Origin: Marinobacter sp. JH2
GTDB taxonomy: Bacteria > Pseudomonadota > Gammaproteobacteria > Pseudomonadales > Oleiphilaceae
NCBI RefSeq assembly: GCF_004353225.1
Contig: NZ_CP037934.1
Coordinates: 2,418,001 to 2,482,000 of the forward strand
DNA length: 64,000 nucleotides
Direction: 5' to 3'
The notes under the pieces: model-generated
Told to the model about the DNA's origin: nothing
What the model saw: only the letters and a program-made list of their open reading frames with translations
Database searches by the model: none
Translations under genes and position numbers: made by a program
In this document: piece by piece, positions 61,455-64,000 of the stretch
Position numbering within the stretch: position 1 is the first letter of the stretch
Layout: the number at the start of each line of letters is the position of its first letter

Positions 61455-62359
61455 GCAAACTGAAGTACTTTCTGATCGCAGGCCTTTTGAGGCTCGTGGG
61501 TTTTTTGCCTTTGCGGGCCGCCCAATTTATCGGTAAATGGCTTGGTCTGCTTGGCTGGGCCATGAATGGCAGGTCACGCAAGACGACCGACACCAACATT
61601 CGCATTTGCCTACCGGAATTGTCTTCTGCTGAACAGCGCCTGTTGTCCAAAAACTCCATGGCACACACCGGCATGACCGCCGCAGAAATTCCGCTGATGT
61701 GGGAGTGGCCGGTTGAGAAATGCCTGGGGCTGATCAAGGAAACCAGAGGGCTGGAGTTGGTAGAAGAAGCGCTGGCCTCAGACAAAGGTTTGATTCTGCT
61801 CGCTCCCCACATTGGCAACTGGGAGCTGATCGGCCTGCTTTTTTCCTCACGCTACAAAATGGCCTCGCTCTATAGCCCTCCACACATCAAAGAATTCGAG
61901 GAATATATGATCCGGGTTCGAAGCCGTGTTGGCTCCGAGCTAGTGCGAGGAGATCGCCGGGGACTGCTCCGGCTAATGGGTATTCTCAAAGAAGGCGGCG
62001 TTGCCGGCATCCTTCCCGACCAATCTCCACGTGGCAAAACCAACGCCTACGCACCTTTTTTCGGAATGGAAGTGCGCACGATGACGTTGGTCAACAAGCT
62101 GATACTGAAAACGGGCGCGAACGTACTGGTGGCCTTCGCCGAACGACTACCTCAAAGCAACGGTTTCCGCATTATCGTGGAAGAAGCCGCACCCGGAAAC
62201 GGGGATGCAGACCCAGTTGCCGCAGCAACGGCCTTGAACGAATCCGTCGAGAAGGTTGTTCGAATGGCACCTGAGCAGTATCAATGGGAGTATAAGAGGC
62301 TCCGGCACCGGCCGCCTGGAAACCCGAATCCGTATTACCCTGACAAAATCTGTCGCTGA
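61451..62359 (+). CDS. LpxL/HtrB-type acyltransferase (second copy)
   Basis: 302-aa lipid A acyltransferase family member. An N-terminal hydrophobic helix ([21 protein letters not shown]) is followed by the catalytic motif HIGNWE (HX4E), then [52 protein letters not shown] and [19 protein letters not shown] near the end. It overlaps manC by ATGA. It differs from the first copy in active-site residue (HX4E versus HX4D) and overall sequence, so the two probably add different acyl chains. Confidence 0.87.
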   Translation: MSKLKYFLIAGLLRLVGFLPLRAAQFIGKWLGLLGWAMNGRSRKTTDTNIRICLPELSSAEQRLLSKNSMAHTGMTAAEIPLMWEWPVEKCLGLIKETRGLELVEEALASDKGLILLAPHIGNWELIGLLFSSRYKMASLYSPPHIKEFEEYMIRVRSRVGSELVRGDRRGLLRLMGILKEGGVAGILPDQSPRGKTNAYAPFFGMEVRTMTLVNKLILKTGANVLVAFAERLPQSNGFRIIVEEAAPGNGDADPVAAATALNESVEKVVRMAPEQYQWEYKRLRHRPPGNPNPYYPDKICR

Positions 62360-62465
62360 CTTGCCATTGCCCAATATCTGAGCAAGTACAGACAGGCATC
62401 TGACCAGCACCCGCGTTATACTAGCCACTTTCTATTACACGCTAACATTTGGACACTGGAACTTT

Positions 62466-63305
62466 ATGACCCCAACGTCAATTGGTGTTGTTATCACCAC
62501 CTACAACTCTCCCCTCTGGCTGAGCAAAGTACTGACGGGTTATGAATGCCAGACATTCACTAAGTTCCGGGTGATCATTGCTGACGACGGTTCCACCGAT
62601 GAAACCCGTGCGTTGATCAATAGCTTTAAAGAGCGCGGCATTTTGGCGATCGACCATGTATGGCATGAGGACGACGGTTTTCGGAAATGCCAAATCCTCA
62701 ACAAAGCCATTCGTGAAACGAGTTGCGACTACCTGATTTTCACCGATGGCGATTGCATACCCGAGCCGGATTTCGTAAAAACTCACCACGACCTTGCTAG
62801 GCCGGGGCTATTTTTGTCGGGTGGTTATATCAAGCTCACCATGCCGGTGTCTGAAGCCATTGCCGATGACGACATCCGCTCCGGAGTCATATTCAAGCGG
62901 GACTGGCTGGTGACTCACGGGCAGCCGAAGAATCACAAATTGTGGAAACTTTCCCCTTCAACGGGATTCCGTAATTTCATGAACCGCATCACCCCTGCCG
63001 CTGCAAGCTGGAATGGCATGAACAGTTCTACCTGGACTCAGGATTTGATTGCCGTTAACGGATTCAATGAAGACATGCAGTACGGTGGTTTAGATCGCGA
63101 ACTCGGCGAGCGCCTCTGGAACTACGGCCACAAATCTCAGCAGATACGCTACAGCACGGTTTGCCTTCACCTCGATCACGCTCGTGGCTATTCCAAGCCC
63201 GAGATCTGGGCTAAAAACCGGGCTATCCGAAAAGCGGTGAAAGACAATAAAACCTTCTGGGCGGAAAACGGCATCGCAAACGACCGACCAACGGCCCCTA
63301 AATAA
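62466..63305 (+). CDS. Glycosyltransferase family 2
   Basis: 279-aa GT-A fold inverting glycosyltransferase. It has IGVVITTYNSPLWLSKVL at the N terminus, IIADDGSTDETRAL (DxD-type), the metal-binding FTDGDCIPEPDF, and a C-terminal QYGGLDRELGERLWNYGHKSQQ segment typical of the galactosyltransferase-like 7C extension. It lies 106 bp after the acyltransferase gene, so may have its own promoter. Sugar and acceptor unknown. Confidence 0.87.
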   Translation: MTPTSIGVVITTYNSPLWLSKVLTGYECQTFTKFRVIIADDGSTDETRALINSFKERGILAIDHVWHEDDGFRKCQILNKAIRETSCDYLIFTDGDCIPEPDFVKTHHDLARPGLFLSGGYIKLTMPVSEAIADDDIRSGVIFKRDWLVTHGQPKNHKLWKLSPSTGFRNFMNRITPAAASWNGMNSSTWTQDLIAVNGFNEDMQYGGLDRELGERLWNYGHKSQQIRYSTVCLHLDHARGYSKPEIWAKNRAIRKAVKDNKTFWAENGIANDRPTAPK

Positions 63306-63334
63306 GTACAAGCCTCTGATCAAAGGTTCTGAGA

Positions 63335-64000
63335 ATGAAAGTTAAAGAATATCCACCGTCGTTGTGGCGCACACTTCAGCTGAAATCGTTTCCTGCTACG
63401 AAGATCAAAGGTGGGCATTCTCAGAGCGCTGCCCAAGATGTGGTTATCTCGTTTACATCGATCGCATCGAGACTTGAGTACGCGCACTTGGCGGTGCGAA
63501 GCATTCTCACTCAGACAGTAACGCCTGAGCGCATTGTTCTCTGGCTTGGAAAAGACTGCGAGCCGAAAATCCCTCAACCATTGCTCAAATTAACCGGCGA
63601 CATATTTAGCATTAGATTCTGCGAAGACGTGGGCCCCCATACCAAACTGATTTATAGCCTCTCTGAATTTCCAGATCGCCGTATTGTCACCTGTGACGAT
63701 GACCTGATGTACCCTAAGGATTGGTTGGAAAATCTCCTAAAAGCAGCCGAAGAGTTTCCAAATGAGATTATCGGCAATCAGTGTCGACTGATCACGGCGG
63801 CGGCTGATGGGGAGCTTTGGCCTTATAAAAAATGGCCATACGAACAACCGGGCGCATCGCATGCCAACACGCTCCCCCTAGGTTATGCTGGCGTTATCTA
63901 TCCTCCAAAATCACTCCCCGAGTCAACGCTATCGCGCGAACTGTTCAAACAGCTATCACCGAAAGCTGACGACTTGTGGTTCAAGGCTATGAGCGCCGTA
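63335..64000 (+). CDS. Glycosyltransferase-like protein, 3' end beyond the window
   Basis: The frame opens at the ATG at 63335 (AAGG upstream) and remains open for 222 codons to the right edge. The protein begins MKVKEYPPSLWRTLQLKSFP and contains VVISFTSIASRLEYAHLAVRSILTQTVTPERIVLWLG, a typical GT-A nucleotide-sugar region, and IVTCDDDLMYPKDWL, a DDD metal motif. A GT2-type role in the same LPS or polysaccharide cluster is inferred. Its ending is not visible. Confidence 0.75.
   Translation, partial: MKVKEYPPSLWRTLQLKSFPATKIKGGHSQSAAQDVVISFTSIASRLEYAHLAVRSILTQTVTPERIVLWLGKDCEPKIPQPLLKLTGDIFSIRFCEDVGPHTKLIYSLSEFPDRRIVTCDDDLMYPKDWLENLLKAAEEFPNEIIGNQCRLITAAADGELWPYKKWPYEQPGASHANTLPLGYAGVIYPPKSLPESTLSRELFKQLSPKADDLWFKAMSAV

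Overview
The window looks like a chromosomal backbone segment of a marine gammaproteobacterium. Marinobacter or a close relative is my best guess. This is inferred from gene content and order (ponA-pilMNOPQ-aroK-aroB-damX-gltB-gltD-hemE; rpmE-priA-argS-SPOR-hslV-hslU; ptsP-rppH; cpdA-DUF1249-nudF-thiC-tolC), which closely follows the Pseudomonas arrangement. Coding density is high, and I saw no tRNA, rRNA, insertion sequence, prophage or CRISPR array.

Layout. 1-6779: nrdR (cut by the left edge) and glyA on the minus strand, ettA-radA on the plus strand, a PilZ protein, and hemE. 6905-21218 (minus): gltD and gltB (glutamate synthase), a DamX-like ATPase/SPOR protein, aroB, aroK, and the type IV pilus assembly operon pilM-N-O-P-Q. 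21488-34706: ponA (plus), a short malic enzyme and rpmE (minus), then priA, a large Ig-like surface lipoprotein that looks accessory, argS, an FtsN-like SPOR protein, hslV and hslU (plus). 34789-44912: a patatin phospholipase, ptsP and rppH (minus), a HAD phosphatase, rlmI, gcvH and metR (minus), then metE (plus). 44983-47675 (minus): an accessory pair, a DUF2931 lipoprotein and a DUF2235/Tle1-type lipase, which reads as a type VI secretion effector with its immunity protein. 47818-53768: cpdA, a DUF1249 protein, nudF, thiC under a TPP riboswitch, and divergent tolC. 53817-64000: an envelope-polysaccharide cluster with waaA, two LpxL-type acyltransferases, an ELM1-family protein, two GT4 glycosyltransferases, a YrbL-like kinase, manC, and two further glycosyltransferases, the last cut by the right edge. 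Most genes in this cluster overlap by 4 bases.

The most unusual thing seen is a family of four intergenic inverted-repeat elements of about 95-110 bp (4913-5006, 5556-5665, 39829-39926, 50005-50108). Each has long terminal arms (20-28 nt) that pair with each other but differ completely between copies. They enclose a related core of about 50 nt that folds into two small hairpins, most with ATCC-containing loops. In all four, the core has the same orientation relative to the gene whose 3' end lies 25-50 bp upstream (radA, hemE, the HAD gene, thiC). Two copies share an exact 40-bp core in opposite orientation and bracket the PilZ gene. I do not know of a named family matching this. It could be a structured 3'-UTR element or a non-autonomous mobile element that settles at gene ends.

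All calls come from reading motifs and gene order by eye. No database search or folding program was run.
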